64,000 nt of DNA. Source: Phytophthora quininea (Eukaryota; Oomycota; Peronosporomycetes; Peronosporales; Peronosporaceae). The DNA lies in assembly GCA_011947345.1 (NCBI GenBank), contig JAAVTG010000545.1, positions 326,787 through 390,786 of the forward strand, written 5' to 3'. Below the pieces are notes generated by a model. It saw only the letters and a program-made list of their open reading frames with translations. It was not told the DNA's origin and ran no database searches. This document shows, piece by piece, positions 31,391 to 44,800 of this stretch; position 1 is the first letter of the stretch, and the number at the start of each line of letters is the position of its first letter. The translations under genes and the position numbers were made by a program.

Positions 31391-32024
31391 AAGATTACGA
31401 GGAGTGTTCGGGTCATGGAGTTTCTCGCCATCTTTTTTTTCCGAAAAGCCGCAACGGCACGCTTATGCTGTTTCTTGCTCATCACGCCAAGAAGCTTCGT
31501 AAGTTAAAACTTCCAGAGCCGACCAAGGTGTGCGCAGGCCTCTCCGACGCGAAAAGGAGGTTATTGTGGTGCAGCGAGGATCTTACCCCAGGACCTGTAG
31601 TCGGGCGGAACTCAAGACAGCCTTAACAAGCTCATACGCGAAGTGGAATGCTCTCATTGCAGAGTAGAAGAAGCGGTGCCCGTCCGGGCGTTCGGCAAGG
31701 AGCACTACACAGCAAGGTTGGAACCTCCAGCTAGACCTAAGCGGCGACGAACAAACCGAGAGCATCGAGTACGTATGGTAACCGGACTATTACCTCGACA
31801 GCGCTCAGCGATGACAACTGTACCAGTTGGCAAAAGAAGCACAGCGAGTGCTGCACTGCTGATGGGCAAATTGGTGGTCAATCAACCGAGTTCTCGAGAC
31901 TTGCCGTCAACAACCATCCGAATATCCTGCATCGCAGTGGCAGAGATCTCAAAGTTTTTGGAAGACACCGATGACCACAGCGGCACCTCGAGCCCGTGGA
32001 CGCCTCCTCGAGGCTGAGGGTCTC
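31391..32024 (+). other. Coding-like remnants, probable 3' part of the preceding gene
   Basis: Plus-strand frames show further coding-like pieces: LMLFLAHHAKKLRKLKLPE at about 31470, ELKTALTSSYAKWNALIAE at about 31608, and WNLQLDLSGDEQTESIEYV at about 31720. They cannot be joined without several shifts, and a T8 run sits at about 31433. The stretch probably ends convergently against the SLC52-like gene's stop at 32025. Confidence 0.35.
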
Positions 32025-34027
32025 TTACGTCGTAAAGAGCTTTTCGTGCCAAAACACGAGTGGGAACGCGATGGCTGTGCCAGCCATGGCGCCAAGCTGC
32101 GTGGCCAAGCCGTTCCATTGATACACACGCCGCGCAAAGCTGGTCGAATGCTTGAGCTCTGCCAAAGCATACCGCTAGTTAGCGAGATTGTCATTCTACT
32201 CTGACAACACCAACCCAAGCTGTTAACGCACCGCCAGCTCTTTTGAGCGTCAGATACAGCATCGTCTGTGTGTAAGAACAGCCCACGAGGTACGAGACGT
32301 GGACGAGCAGTGCTACATATCATCACTACAGAATTTAGCAGAGCAACCAAACCGTTGACAGTCAATGCACAAGTGCAGGGCATACGCAGCAGATATCCAT
32401 GCCTCCTGTCGCTCAGGACTGGTGTAGCCGTGAGTGAAAAACCCAACAGTAAGGACTGCACAAAGAACGTGAGCAACGACAGATTCACCGCTGATGCAAA
32501 TTGAAACTCACGGCAAACACAACTAGCACGAGTGTCAAGCTCCTGACGAAGTAGAACCGAAACCACCTGCACGACACACGACACAGGTTGGAGCAATCTT
32601 CCGCCATAGTTTGCGTTGGCGTCACTTACGACGTCGCTACACTAGCGAGCGGGGAGAGAATCAGCGCCGCAATGCTGGCGGTCGTCTGGAACCGAGCTGT
32701 CATCGTCTCCGCGTCATTTTCCGGCTACGCAGTATATTATGAGGTTTACAACGAGATAAAGCCTCACAACCGCGGTACGCACCGCAAACTTCTTGTAGAC
32801 GAATGGCATGGTCGACGGCAGCCATCCAAAGGAAAAGCTGCGAGCAACAGCTGACAAGCCAGCAGCTGCCACACCTGTCGGAAGACTGCGCAGCCAGACA
32901 ACTGCTCCTCCGTATCCTGGAGAGCAGTTGGCGACACGATCGTGATCGTACTCGACGTCGACGATCTTGGGCTGCCACCGCATGAACTTGGTGAGAGCAG
33001 AGTATCTTCCTCTCCTTCTTGCGCGTCAAATTCCACTTCTAACCATTTTTGCTCTTGGGTCGACTGAGTCGCTGCCGCTGCTTCTTCAGACGCTTTCACA
33101 GCGAGTGCCCACGGATGATACTGCAAGAAGCTGAACGCTGCAATCGACATGCTCATAACGCCCGCTACAGATGAAACGACCCACTCGATTGAAAAGCAAG
33201 ACATTGACGCATTGACTCGACATGTTCCTTACCGCAGATGAGGTAAAAGACCGTCACGGAGAACCGCATTTGGTCGCTTGGATCTTGGATGATCCCCAGC
33301 AACGCAGCCACCGATCCGCTGAGCCCTTCACCCGTTGCCAGAGCACTCGTGAAGAGCGGCGGGAAGTTCGCCACGTAAGGGTAGAAGACCACACTGGACG
33401 TCGTGCTCACCATGCCCCCTAGATGGGTCAGCACCAGCATCGCTAAAATGCCAGCAACTTCCTTTGTCAATTCCAACGATCAAAAGAAAAAGAACACTGC
33501 ATCGTACCGACACTATGCCTCGACCCAAAAACGCTGGCTGTCTGGGCCCAGAGCACACTCATGAGCACTGCAACGACGACACCTTGCACCAGGATCCACC
33601 AGATGACGGTGGACTGGCTCACCAGTTGCTGCCGAGCGTTGAACAGCATGTAGAGCATCGGGTAGACATTGGTGGACTCGAGAGCAAGAATCTGCAACAG
33701 CAACACAAAATTCAGTCATGCTAGTCTACAACATCATGAATCGACGAACCGAGTAGGCGTAGATGCTGTAGTGCTCCGGTAGCTCCCGTAGATAAACTCC
33801 CAGCTCCACGTACGTCACTAGAAAAGTATATTTTATTTTCAAATCAAATGCCAGTTATTCCAGCGATAAATACCATTCGTCATGAGCCAGGACGCGAGGC
33901 CAAAGCCCACGAAGGCGCCGAACGTGGCGGCACGTTGGCGCCGACTGCGCAACAATCGCGGTCTGGACAAGCGGCTGCTTGGGATCTGCAGAGCCTTGGG
34001 CTCGTCGCCGCCGTCCAGTGTCATCAT
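32025..34027 (-). CDS. SLC52-like riboflavin transporter (nine exons)
   Basis: Nine exons join in phase with GT-AG introns of 50-73 nt: 34027-33874, 33817-33750, 33691-33512, 33461-33233, 33164-32630, 32566-32512, 32455-32386, 32312-32232 and 32158-32025. The order of motifs follows the RFVT/SLC52 family. SWLMTN appears in the first membrane span, then ELPEHYSIYAYS. Next is MVSTTSSVVFYPYVANFPP with TGEGLSGSVAALL, the family's 'TS..TFLPF...GEGLS.LLPAL' block. A central acidic loop follows, and then the C-terminal SYTQTMLYLTLKR and WNGLATQLGAMAGTAIAFPL. One homopolymer loss (A4 at 32833-32836) and one unresolved shift near 32701 lie in exon 5. The start at 34027 is the first ATG in frame. It is probably a plasma-membrane vitamin B2 importer. 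Confidence 0.82.
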
Positions 34028-34120
34028 GGTCGGAAATTGTTCCAAATTAACTGCGTTTCAAAAGTGTCCACTAACAACTTCAGTTGTCCACGTATATAAA
34101 AACTAGACAATGCAACTACT

Positions 34121-35880
34121 TCAGCGTCGCTTCCTCTTGGCTGGAGCCTTCACTTCTACCTCGGCTTCTGCTGCTTCCAGTTCCTCCTCGAGCGTGATCT
34201 CCGTCGCGGGCGCCGGTGCCACCACATTCGATGCTGCGATGGGCGCGGGTCCGGCGACTTCCAACGCCACTTCGTCCTCACGTGGCGACGGCACCACCGT
34301 CGCCGACGGACCTGGAGATGATCCGTGTTTCACCAGCATCTTCTGTCGAATTGGAGACATCGCCTGGGGGCCGTCCGGGACCTCTTCAGACGCAGGCGGA
34401 AGGCGAGGCGCGAACAGCGACCCACCCGCTCGAGGCGGTGACAGCTGCGGCCTCACTTGAGACCGAGGCGGTGACAGCTGCGGCTGCACTTGGGACCGAG
34501 GCGGTGACGCCGACCCCTTTCGTCGGGCCATCACCTTCTCGCGCATCCGGGCGACTCGCAGCGCGTCGGCCGCTGTGTTGACTATTCCAGGGGAGGCAGT
34601 CTTCGTTGCTGGAACGCTGTCGACAAGACTACTAAACGCTGGTCCTGTGTTGGTCGGTGAATCGCCTGATGGCCCCGGCACATCCACAATCTCAACGTCG
34701 GTAGAGACTGGGGAGGCGCTGGAACCGTCTTCTTCTTCTTCTTCTTGCTCGGACTTGGAGGCCCCTTGATCGACCGCTTGTTCAGCTGCGGGGCCACCAC
34801 ATTTGTCGGTGCAAACGCTCTCATTGACATCTCCACAGACTGCCGCGCACGCTGCAATTCGCACTCGTTAGCAAAGTGCGTTTCCATGTCGGATGCATGG
34901 CGTTCAACCCCGCACTGAGGACACGTCGTCATGCGGAATGAGCACTCGTGTCGCTCGTGGGCCTCGCGCTGTGCTGCTCTCATCCGGGCGTTGCAGCCCG
35001 GTAGTCGACAACCGACAAGAAGTGGAGACTCGGACTGCTTCGCAGCCTTCTCGCTTGCGGCGCAGCTGTGAGCGTCGCCTCTGAGAATTAACTTTCCACA
35101 AGCACATAGTCCAAGCTGCGACTGCTTGCGCTGTCCGCACTCTTTAGCCAGGTGTTCGTCCAACTCCAGCGCTGGCCGTTCAGCAGAACAGCGAGGACAA
35201 GTCACAAGACGAAACGCGCAGTCGCGGCGTTCGTGATTCTCTCGGTGGTCCTCGGGCATGAGAGCGGCGCATCCGTTCAATCGGCAAGGCACTAAAGGCG
35301 TTGGCCCCACAGTCGCTGTCCTCGGTGAATTCGAGGGCTTGAGTGGCATTTTAGCCGTACTTCGTCGGCTGCATTCGTTGAGTAGGTGAGTCTCCATCGA
35401 CTCTCTCAGTACCATCTTACCGCAAGCGCACAGCACTAGCTGAGACTGTTTTCGTTGAATACACTCGTTGCTTGTGTGGGCCTCCATTTCCCCGCCAGTT
35501 TTTCACGTCCACAACGTGGACAAGGAACTCGTCTAAACGCGCAATCGTCGCGTTCATGGGCTTCAAGGAGCGACGCTCGCATTTTTGCAGTACAACCACG
35601 TAGACTGCAAAGCACAATCGAATCACGGTCAGCCGGGGTCACTCTTGGCGAAACAGGGCGGTCCTCATTCACACTCGCATCTCCAGCCGTGCACTCATGC
35701 AGGCGATGCAACTCGAGCGAATTCGTGAGAACCATTTGACCGCACATGCACATGATGAGGCGGCAGTGACTTCGCTCGTGGGCAGCTCGTCCCCGGGCCT
35801 GCATAGAACGCCCGCAGCCCGCACGACATGTAACAACCCTCAAAGAACAGCGACTTGTCAGGTGCTTTGTCCACTCCGTT
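34121..35880 (-). other. C-terminal TRAF-like zinc-finger tail of the giant gene
   Basis: Repeated Cys/His units alternate two types. The first has the form CxCGxxVxxxxxxxHxxxxC (CECGNRVVETEWTKHLTSRC, CMCGQMVLTNSLELHRLHEC, CACGKMVLRESMETHLLNEC). The second has the form 'C-L-GC-A-M-...HE-..C-FR-V-CP-C' (CSLRGCTAKMRASLLEAHER, CRLNGCAALMPEDHRENHER, CRLPGCNARMRAAQREAHER). The layout resembles TRAF-type or SIAH-type finger strings, which bind proteins in signalling. After them come an acidic Glu run, a proline repeat (SPPRSQVQPQLSPPRSQVRP) and a basic end. The first fingers lie in the same unbroken frame (36980-35436) as the last membrane spans. Confidence 0.78.
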
Positions 35881-38800
35881 TCCACGACTCTATTACCGCA
35901 TTCACATTCTCGTGTAGGAACCACCAGTGCTGGGATTTCCATCGCCGTCGGTCCTTCAGTGACTGCATCATGCACAGGTAGTTTATTCTCTTCTGAGTGA
36001 AGTAACTGCACGGGTGGACCCTTTTTCACAAGGAGCTTAGGCACTTCTTCACGCTGTACAGTCGTGGCTGGAGTGTAGATGCTGTCACGAACTCCCAGCC
36101 GACCCAAATCAGTGATGGAATTATCTCGAGGTGGCTCCATGTCGTTGTCACTGTCTCCTCCATTGTCGTATGGCTCGACTCGGCCAGCAATTTCCACCAC
36201 GTCGACAACGTCGTGCTCGCCCTGTGGGTCTTGTACTACTACCACCCCTTCAGCATCAGCAACGCACGCCACAGGGACCAATTTGTTTGACGACATCTTT
36301 GTCAATCTGCGTAGCATCCGACGCTCTCGTCTAGCAGCTTCGTGCTTTGCGACGAACTCAGCTGCTCCTGCAGCAGCTGCAGCCCCTAGAGCTAAAGGCT
36401 CAGCCCCGAGAGCACCAAACAACCCGGTATTAGCTAAAATGACGGCTGCAATGATCGGCATCAGCCCCATGCGCAAGAACAGCTTGAGCGGGTCCGACAC
36501 CGCGTAAGCTAGCGCGATACCAGAGAGCAGCGATGTTGTCCAAAGCTGCGACTCCACTTTTCCAATTGTGAAGGCAAACATGAGCACGAAATAAATGCAC
36601 CAGGCACTCCAACTCGCGCACACAGCATACGACAAGTACACAACCCATTCCGGGAAAAGCGGCTTTGCTTGATAGGCAGGCTGTCTCCTCAAGAATGCAT
36701 TGTACAGCACACGCGACGTTCGCCGGATCTTCCTCAGCTGCTCTTTCTCAGCCAGATATGCTTGACGCTCGTGAATTGGGAGTGCTGCTAATTTGCGTTG
36801 TTCTCGTGCTTGAAGATACAGTTGTAAACGTTTCTTCAGCCTTGTAATCCCACGCAATCCTTCGAGTATTTTCTTTTCCTCAAGCCGGGCTTCTCGCCGC
36901 AGCCGACGTTGCTCGATCGCTGCCGTTTTCTTCGCCTTCTTGGCTGCCTTTTTCTTCTCGGCGAGCTTGTCCTGGTTCATACGCAGAATCGCTTTTTCTC
37001 CTTCTTCAAGGAGAGCTTGATCAGGCGCTTATCTTCTCGAATTACTGCCTCTGCCTGCGTGACATTTGCTGGCCGGCGTGAGACCCGTCGTACACTCTGG
37101 CGGGTCTTCACGATAAGGTCACTGGCATTGGGACCATTCAGCTCCAACGCCATCGCCTCTGAGATGCGTCGATCAAACTGGTTGCCAATAGCTGTACGCA
37201 GTTTCTTCAGTTGAATCTCTGTCTGCAATAGCTCGGCTTGAGCTTTAGCAACAACCACGCGGGCGTTGGATTGTTGGGCTTCACAGCACTCGTTACACTT
37301 AACCAGCCACGCTTGCAAAGCTAGCACGGTCTTTAACGCGGCGTCTTCCTCTCTTGAAGGCGGGCGAGATTCATCAGCTCCATCAGAATCGTCTTCCTCC
37401 ACTTCCTCTTCCTTTTCGAGGTCATCCAATCGCGCACAAACTTCTGCAATTTTTGCGGCCGTTGGCGCGGACACTTGCAGCGGGTCAAACCTGAGCATAC
37501 TGTTGATAAGCGCTTCACCTTGACGATGCTTCAACATCACGCAAAGTTGATTTACCGCAAGTTCCCTGCGCGATGCCGGATCCATTGTCTCCTCTTCGTC
37601 TTCTTGCACATCAGCGTGTGGCGGGTCAATGGCCGGTCCAGGGTCCGCCGCACTCTCCGATACTCGTGAGTCCGATCCTAGCTTACCTGTGCTCAAAACG
37701 TCAAATACACGCGAGTGGCTACGCTTTCCGATCACCGATCGCCTGGCTTTTGCTCTTGAAGATGCGATTTTATATGCACCAACACACCAGCGAGGGGTCA
37801 TCGATCTGCTTCCCGTGATGTTCAGGAGGCTTCACGTCCGCATCGCGATTGTAGAGGGCTAGGAATATGCCACGACACACTTGTCCAGTCCGAGAAGCCA
37901 AAGTGTCCTTGATGGATCCGTCGTTGTTCGGTGCAATCGCTTTGTGAAGCTTGTCATAAACCAGTTGAAGTACATGCATATCTAAACAACGAGCGAGCGC
38001 TGCAAGGTCGATAGAAAGCTGCTCTTCCGGGGAGTACTGTTTCGCGTGACCGTAAGCATCCGTCTCGACTTCCACAATATTGCCGGCATCATCCTCCACT
38101 TGGTACCGAATAAGATACTTTTGCATACGTCCGGCCTTTTTGAACATGATCATGAACACGAAACCCACCGGCAGCATGCATAGCGTTGTGATGACTGCAG
38201 ACACGATGGCAGAACCCAGCGTTTTGGGTCCTTTCCGTAGCTGGTAGAGCAGTGCGTTTGTGAACATATGGCTGAAAATCAGCGTGAATACAATCGTCAG
38301 TCGCTGCGCACGAGAAAAGCTCTCGTGGTATTTGAAGACAATCGACAGCAGCTTGTGGTGCTGCGTTAATCCGCGGCCAAACCCGCCCAAGACAGCATTC
38401 ATTTTAGAGCGCCAATTGGTCGCGTGCAAATACTCCGGCTCCTGGAAAAGTGAACGGAATTTGACTTTTCGGGTGCTGCTGATCCACGCTTCAGCATTCG
38501 TGAGGCATGCATAGCCTTACGTCGATCACGGCGATCCCAACGGTTCCCGTACAATACCGACACAACGTAGAGGAAGAAAAAGCGGCTATGGTCAGAATCA
38601 CCGACAGGTTTTGCTTGACGTCTGCAGCTGTCACGTGATGTGTCACCACGTTTATGAAATGCTCAGTCACGAGACTCAGCGATTGAGTTACTTCCGTCGA
38701 GAAGTCCGTGAGATGTGTGCACTCACAAATTGTGTAGACCCCGTCGTCGGTGGTTCCTACCGCTTGACAGCCTTCGGATGACCATTTCCCTCTTTGATCA

Positions 38801-41800
38801 TCCCAATATCTGCATGCCGGCTGGCGCACGGGGCACGTAGCTTCCCTGAGTAGGCTGTGCCATTGCATGTGACCGTCATTTCTTGGTTAATATTCGTGCA
38901 GTTGAAAGATTTAATATCAATTGTGCCCTCCAAGCAGTGGAATGTGAATTGCTGTAAATTGGTGTTCGCAGTGCCACCGCTTCCACTTGCGCTGCTCGCT
39001 GTCAACGCGCTTACGTTATTGGAATTATTGGCAGGCAATGGCATCGCCACGGCCACCAAATTCCGCATCAACAATCGGAAAGGCGTATCCAAGCCACTCA
39101 CCGGAATATGCTCACCGTCTCGACGCACTGTAACAGTCATGACGCGCGAATTCATCGAAGTGTTGTCAAATGCGTACGGGTTCTTCGCGAAAATATTGGA
39201 TTGCACGTCAACAATTGGGTCTTCTGTATCTCCAGCATTACTGGAGAGGGATCCGCTTCCACTGCTGTTGGTTTGACTCGCGATAAAAGCAGCAAAACCT
39301 TTAGGAATCGTCGTCGACGGTGGGGTATAATTCGCCGCAATCTGGGCAACTGTTAGTGGGAGTTGGATCTCGTGCCCCTCAAGCTGAGTAGCGGTGTCAC
39401 GCTTTCCCACGAGCCTGAGATTTTTAGTCACCAGTTTTACTGGATCCTCCCCGGCAACTGACGCTGATAACATCACCATCTGCAGCTTTCCGATAGTACC
39501 TTGCATTTGCGCGGCATGCGCCCTCTCTTGAGCAAATTCATCTGTACCGGCCACACTGCCAGCACTGTTGCCACTACTACTGCTCGAGCTTGCTGTTAAT
39601 CGCCGATTAGTAGTAGATAACGTTGTCGCTGTTGTGTTCTTGCTATTGCCCGAGTTGTCCACCTCAAGTAAATTCGAGATCGTGTTCCCCACCGCTGTGG
39701 TAGCTGCCGGAGTGAGCACCGGCGCTTTAAGGATACTATCCATAATATTAAGAACCAGTGTTTGCGAACTCGAATCGAGTACCGTTGCGCTTTTGGTAAG
39801 CGTCACGACGCTGGCAGCTTGCTGCTCTAACGCGCTCTTGTCAGTGACGTCCACTGATGATGATGCTGTAGCCATCGCAGTCAAAAGACTGCCCAAGGCG
39901 GCACTCTTTGCTGCGTAGGCCGCTTGATCTAGAGCACAATTGTCACCGTAGTATCCAGCATAGCAATAGCACGTCGTGGTACAATCCAAGTTTGTTGCTA
40001 AACAGCCGACCGGCACACGCACACAGGTGCCATGTGAAGCACATTCAACGCCATTTGAGGTTGGACAGCTCTGCAGGGTAGTAACCATCACAGTCGCATC
40101 CGTAGTGGCAGAGCCGGCAGCTGTAGTGGCTCCTGCAGAGGCAGTTGTGTTTGTTTCTTCTTCGTCGCCGTTGATCATATCTGCGAGCGCGTTAATCACG
40201 TTGAGAACCTTCGACGGATCGCCACTCTTCGCTTCCGCCAGGATATTTGCCGTCTTGTTAGCTAAATACGCAGCTTGGTCGGAGGCTGCTACCGTCACTT
40301 GTTTCACTTGTATTTCCTGCGTCGCGCGCGTTGTCGCCCCGAGTGAATCTTGAATATAGGCCACAATAGTGACGGTGTTGTTGCTGCCGCCACCCAAGCC
40401 CAGCAGAGAAACAAAGAGTGCATCTGGCGTTGACGCTCCCAGCGCGATCTCGCTTCCTCCCGAAAACGTAGACCCTTTAATGTACTTGAAAGTGTACTTC
40501 AGCGGCAAATCATCGTCGACCCAGTTATTCGCGAGAATGGAAAACTGGTCTTCCAACGCGTTCCCTACGGACGGGGTAGTGTTCAAACTACCACTTGACG
40601 GGGAGAGTTGGTCACCACTGTGATTGTGGCCGACCCAACTTGGCCAGAAAAATCGGTGGCATTGAACTGAAACGTGTACGATACGCCTGGTGTCAAGGAG
40701 CCGTCGGCCAGCAGCATCGTGAGGCGAGTTCGATCAACTGCAAACGTCGAGTTCATTTGAGCGTCCGTCGCCCCTACAAGATACCACTTTGTTTGGTTGA
40801 CTGGCAGCTTCGATGTCACTTTCCCAATGAGAATTACCCGGTCGTTTGTGTTCACCTTTGGGGTGCTAAGGGGTCGATTGAAACCTGAGGCGGCGATCCT
40901 GGTGTGATCCCGATGAAGACACTTGCTTTGCTGGACCGTGAGTCCTTTGATACGGTCGCGGTGAACTTGTAGACTTGATTTGGATTCACCGTATTCGCGA
41001 CTACAGTCGTTTTTGCTTTAGCTTCGATGGCCAAAGGATCTCCGGTTGCATTGACACAAGCAATACCGTACGTCTGCGTGACGGGGTTTACCATCTCACA
41101 GATCCACACGTATTGCATCGGCACAGTATTTTGGGGGTCGTCCGGGTCAGTAGACAGCGACGCATCCAAGACGAGATCTTGCTCAACTCCTTGCGATCGA
41201 TTTCCGCTCGCAATTAATGGTACCAGGTCTGTGCGCGCCACAGCAATTTGTACATCGGCGGAGTTACTGATGTTTGCGTTGTTGGTCATGGCCACAAGCA
41301 GACGGAAGACGTAGGTCACGCCTACAGTCAAAGTTCGAGCAGGCAGCTTGAGGATGCGAGGATTTGGGCTTGTGGAATTGAACTGCGTTGCCGTTAGATC
41401 CCCTGCCACTTGGATCCAGGTAAATGTCAGGTCAAGTTTGGACGATGTATTCACCAAGTCTGTAGTCAAAGTCCCCGAGCACGAAGGATAGCTTGCGGAC
41501 GCGGAAATTACCAACTCGTTTGCGCGGTAAGCTCCTTGAATCCCGCCGCCTTTAATGGACACCGATGGTAGCGCTAGTCCTGACTTCTTGACGACCACAA
41601 CGTTGGAGTTGCCAGTTTTGCCGAGAAAGTTTTTCGCCAAGAGGACAAAAGAGTAGGCGCCGTCAGAATCCAATACAGCAGACCCAACCTTGAGGGTGGC
41701 ATTGTTTGTGATCCCAGCTGCTGTGAGTAGAGCAGTCATTGCACTTAGTGAGGTGGCAGTCACATTTGATGAAGTTACAAGCATCCATGTGTATGTCATT

Positions 41801-44800
41801 GTACGCCCGCCAGACCCAGAAGAGCTTGATCCGTCCAGGAAGAGGTCATCACACATGCCGATGGATGTTGCTCCGCTCACAAGTACCTGCGGTTGCGGTG
41901 CATTGTCGGGTGTTGTAGTTGAGACCGTTGTTGCTGGAGCAGTTAACTCCGATGTTGGGGTGGACTTCACAAGGCCAGCACGGAGGGATAACACCCCACC
42001 CGGAACAATCGTGACACCTTGGCCGAATACAAATCGGATAGCGGCAGAATTTGTTTGCCAAGTGCATGTTGGTGTGTCGCCACAGTAGTTTGTCGAATTC
42101 AGCGATGGCAGATCAAATAACATACCACAGGCAAAACTATCCGCGACCAGGTTCGTCCGATCAACAGACCGATCAAACGTAATTGACAATCCCGTTCCGG
42201 TGTCCAAAAACTTTGCATTCAGAATCTTCGGAGGCGCTGTCGTATCCTTAGTTTCCACGATCGAGACGTTCAGGCTTGCGATTGACTTTGCTGCATATAA
42301 AGCATCTGCTGTCGTCACAGCAAACGATATGGTACCTATACGTCCGCCGTCCACCACTTGATTGTCATCAGCAGATACCGCAATCGTCTGGGTAACGTTC
42401 CAGTTTGCATCCGTGAATGCCACACCGGTTGGCGCTACAACCAAAAGCGGGAGCGAGGTTGCAAGGCGAATTGTCACGTCGGCAGTTGGTTGTGACTGTA
42501 GCATAATATTGAACGAGTCATTGATTATATGGCCCTCCGCGACAACCAGCACAGGTGCAGTTGTTTTTGCTGCTCCCTGGTACACGAAAATTCCTGAGGT
42601 ATCATCATTCAAAACTTGCACATCAATCGAGGGGATCAAATACGTCGAGTACACAGCATCGCTGGAGCTAATCGTCGCAGATATCGTAGCAAAAGCGGTG
42701 GCATCTTCGATGAAGTCATTCATGGCAGTAATTTGGACACTCTTGGTAGTATTCCAGTCTGTCGCCGTGAACGATACAGACGACGGGATTACCACAGCTT
42801 TGACGGCCAAACTGCTAGTAAATACCACCGTCATTATATCCAGCGGCACGCTAAGGAGGGTAAGCGAAAGAGCCCCAGACATGCTCTCGTTCAGCTTGAA
42901 ACTCGTCGAAGATACTTGAACTGCAGCAAACGTTACATTTGCGACTTGCGATACTCGCTGGGACGTATTCGAGACGCTAATTGATGCCACAACCACCACT
43001 TCGAAACTGATAGAGCTGAGCCACTTCGCTGTACTCGCAGTAATGTTCGGCGACTGCACCGCAGAAGTCGTAGAAAGTCGGTACAAGGCAGAGGAGGATA
43101 TATTTGCCACCATTTCCAAAGACAAGATTTGGGTCCCCCATTTCACCTCGACTGCATCCATCGACCGCGGAATCAAGTAAACCGACAGCGAGGTCACATT
43201 TTGCTTTGCTTTGTTCGAGACCCCAATGCTTGTGATACCGATCTGTGTTGACTGCGCCAGTTGACCGCGTGTGTTTGCCACAACTACGACAGGGGTTTCC
43301 GCCACCGGAAGAATTGTGAACGTGACATTAGTCGATGTAGCGGCGGAATCACCATTACTTGACTCGATAGACACCGCTTTCACCTGGAGCTGCGCTGACC
43401 CGAACCACGCAGCAACCGGTACAATCTGAAGCGATAAATTAGATGATACAATCGGAAGCTGGTCCAAAGTAAACGTGCCGCTGGTACTGTCTTTCACAAA
43501 CTGAACTCCACTTGTCGTTTGGATCTTACTAATTGCAATGCCACTCGCATCTGACACCACCAAGCGAATAGATTCTGAGCCATCCACATCAACCAGAGCG
43601 AGGGTTGAAACAAGCAAAATTCCTGACGAGTTTTCGTTTGCTCGGACATAAGAATTTCCGAAACTTAGAATTGGAGCGTCGGCGACGGCAGCGACGGTCA
43701 CCGACACGGTCGTGAAAACTTGGACGCTCTCACCAGTCGCACTCTCGGTGCTTCTCACAGCAACTTGAACCGAAAAGACGCCCGCGAAGTACCGGTGCGG
43801 GAGCAGCGAAACACTGCGGTTGGTCGTGATCGAGACTGCAGGGCTCCGAGAGACGAGCGACACCATCCCAGCCGCCGCAGGCGTGGCGATCGCCACGCCA
43901 TCCACGCTGATGCCGTCCACGTACGCGGGGTCAAAGCTCATTTCCACCTCGATGAATTCAGACCCATCCCTGTCAGGCGTGGACGCTTCCACGATCATGA
44001 ACGCGCCGCTGGTATCCTCCATTGTCGTCACCGCAGAGCTATTCAGCACCAACACAGGCGTATTCGGAACGGGCGTCACGACTACTCTGCACCTAGCAAA
44101 GCTAGCGACCGCCGACAGCGACCCATATCCACTGTCGCCTACCGACACTCTCGACACGATTTTCATCGTCATGCTGAACACCTGCGCGGCATACAGCCGC
44201 GGCGCCACCGTCACCGAGCGATTTAACAGGCACGTTGGCTCTGCTGCAGGCAGGCACGACGGGCTGTTGTTCCCATAGAAAGAGTAGCGCAAGTCGCCAA
44301 AGCGCACGCCCGCGCCCCACTTCGTGTCGGTGTCGCCAACGACCGCGACCCCGCCAACACTCACAGAATCAATAGCACCACCGCCAACGATAGCCTGCAC
44401 GCTCACCACATCCGCCAACTCACTCATCAAGCCCCAATCGGCCAGCCGGAACGTCACGCTCTGGTTATCCATCACTTGGAAGGACCGCACTGCAGCAATT
44501 CCGGCACCGATTGTGCCTGCCCCAGCCTCCCCACCAGCGGCAGCGTCATGTTGGAGATTGCCGATTGACTGGTCTGCTTCAGAACGTCCGTCGCTGTCGT
44601 CGCCACAGAGGCCAGAAGGGGACCCGAGTACATCGGTCTCGCGCCTAAGGCGATGCGCAAGTGCGTGTCGGCAGAAGCGTTTCCAGTGCTGAAGACAGCG
44701 TACGCTCCGACGCCCCGCACGGCGACCGCACTGGTAGCTAACGCGCGGCTCGCTAAAGCCGACCCCAGTGCATTCGCCGGAGCGAGCGCCAGCATCGTCG

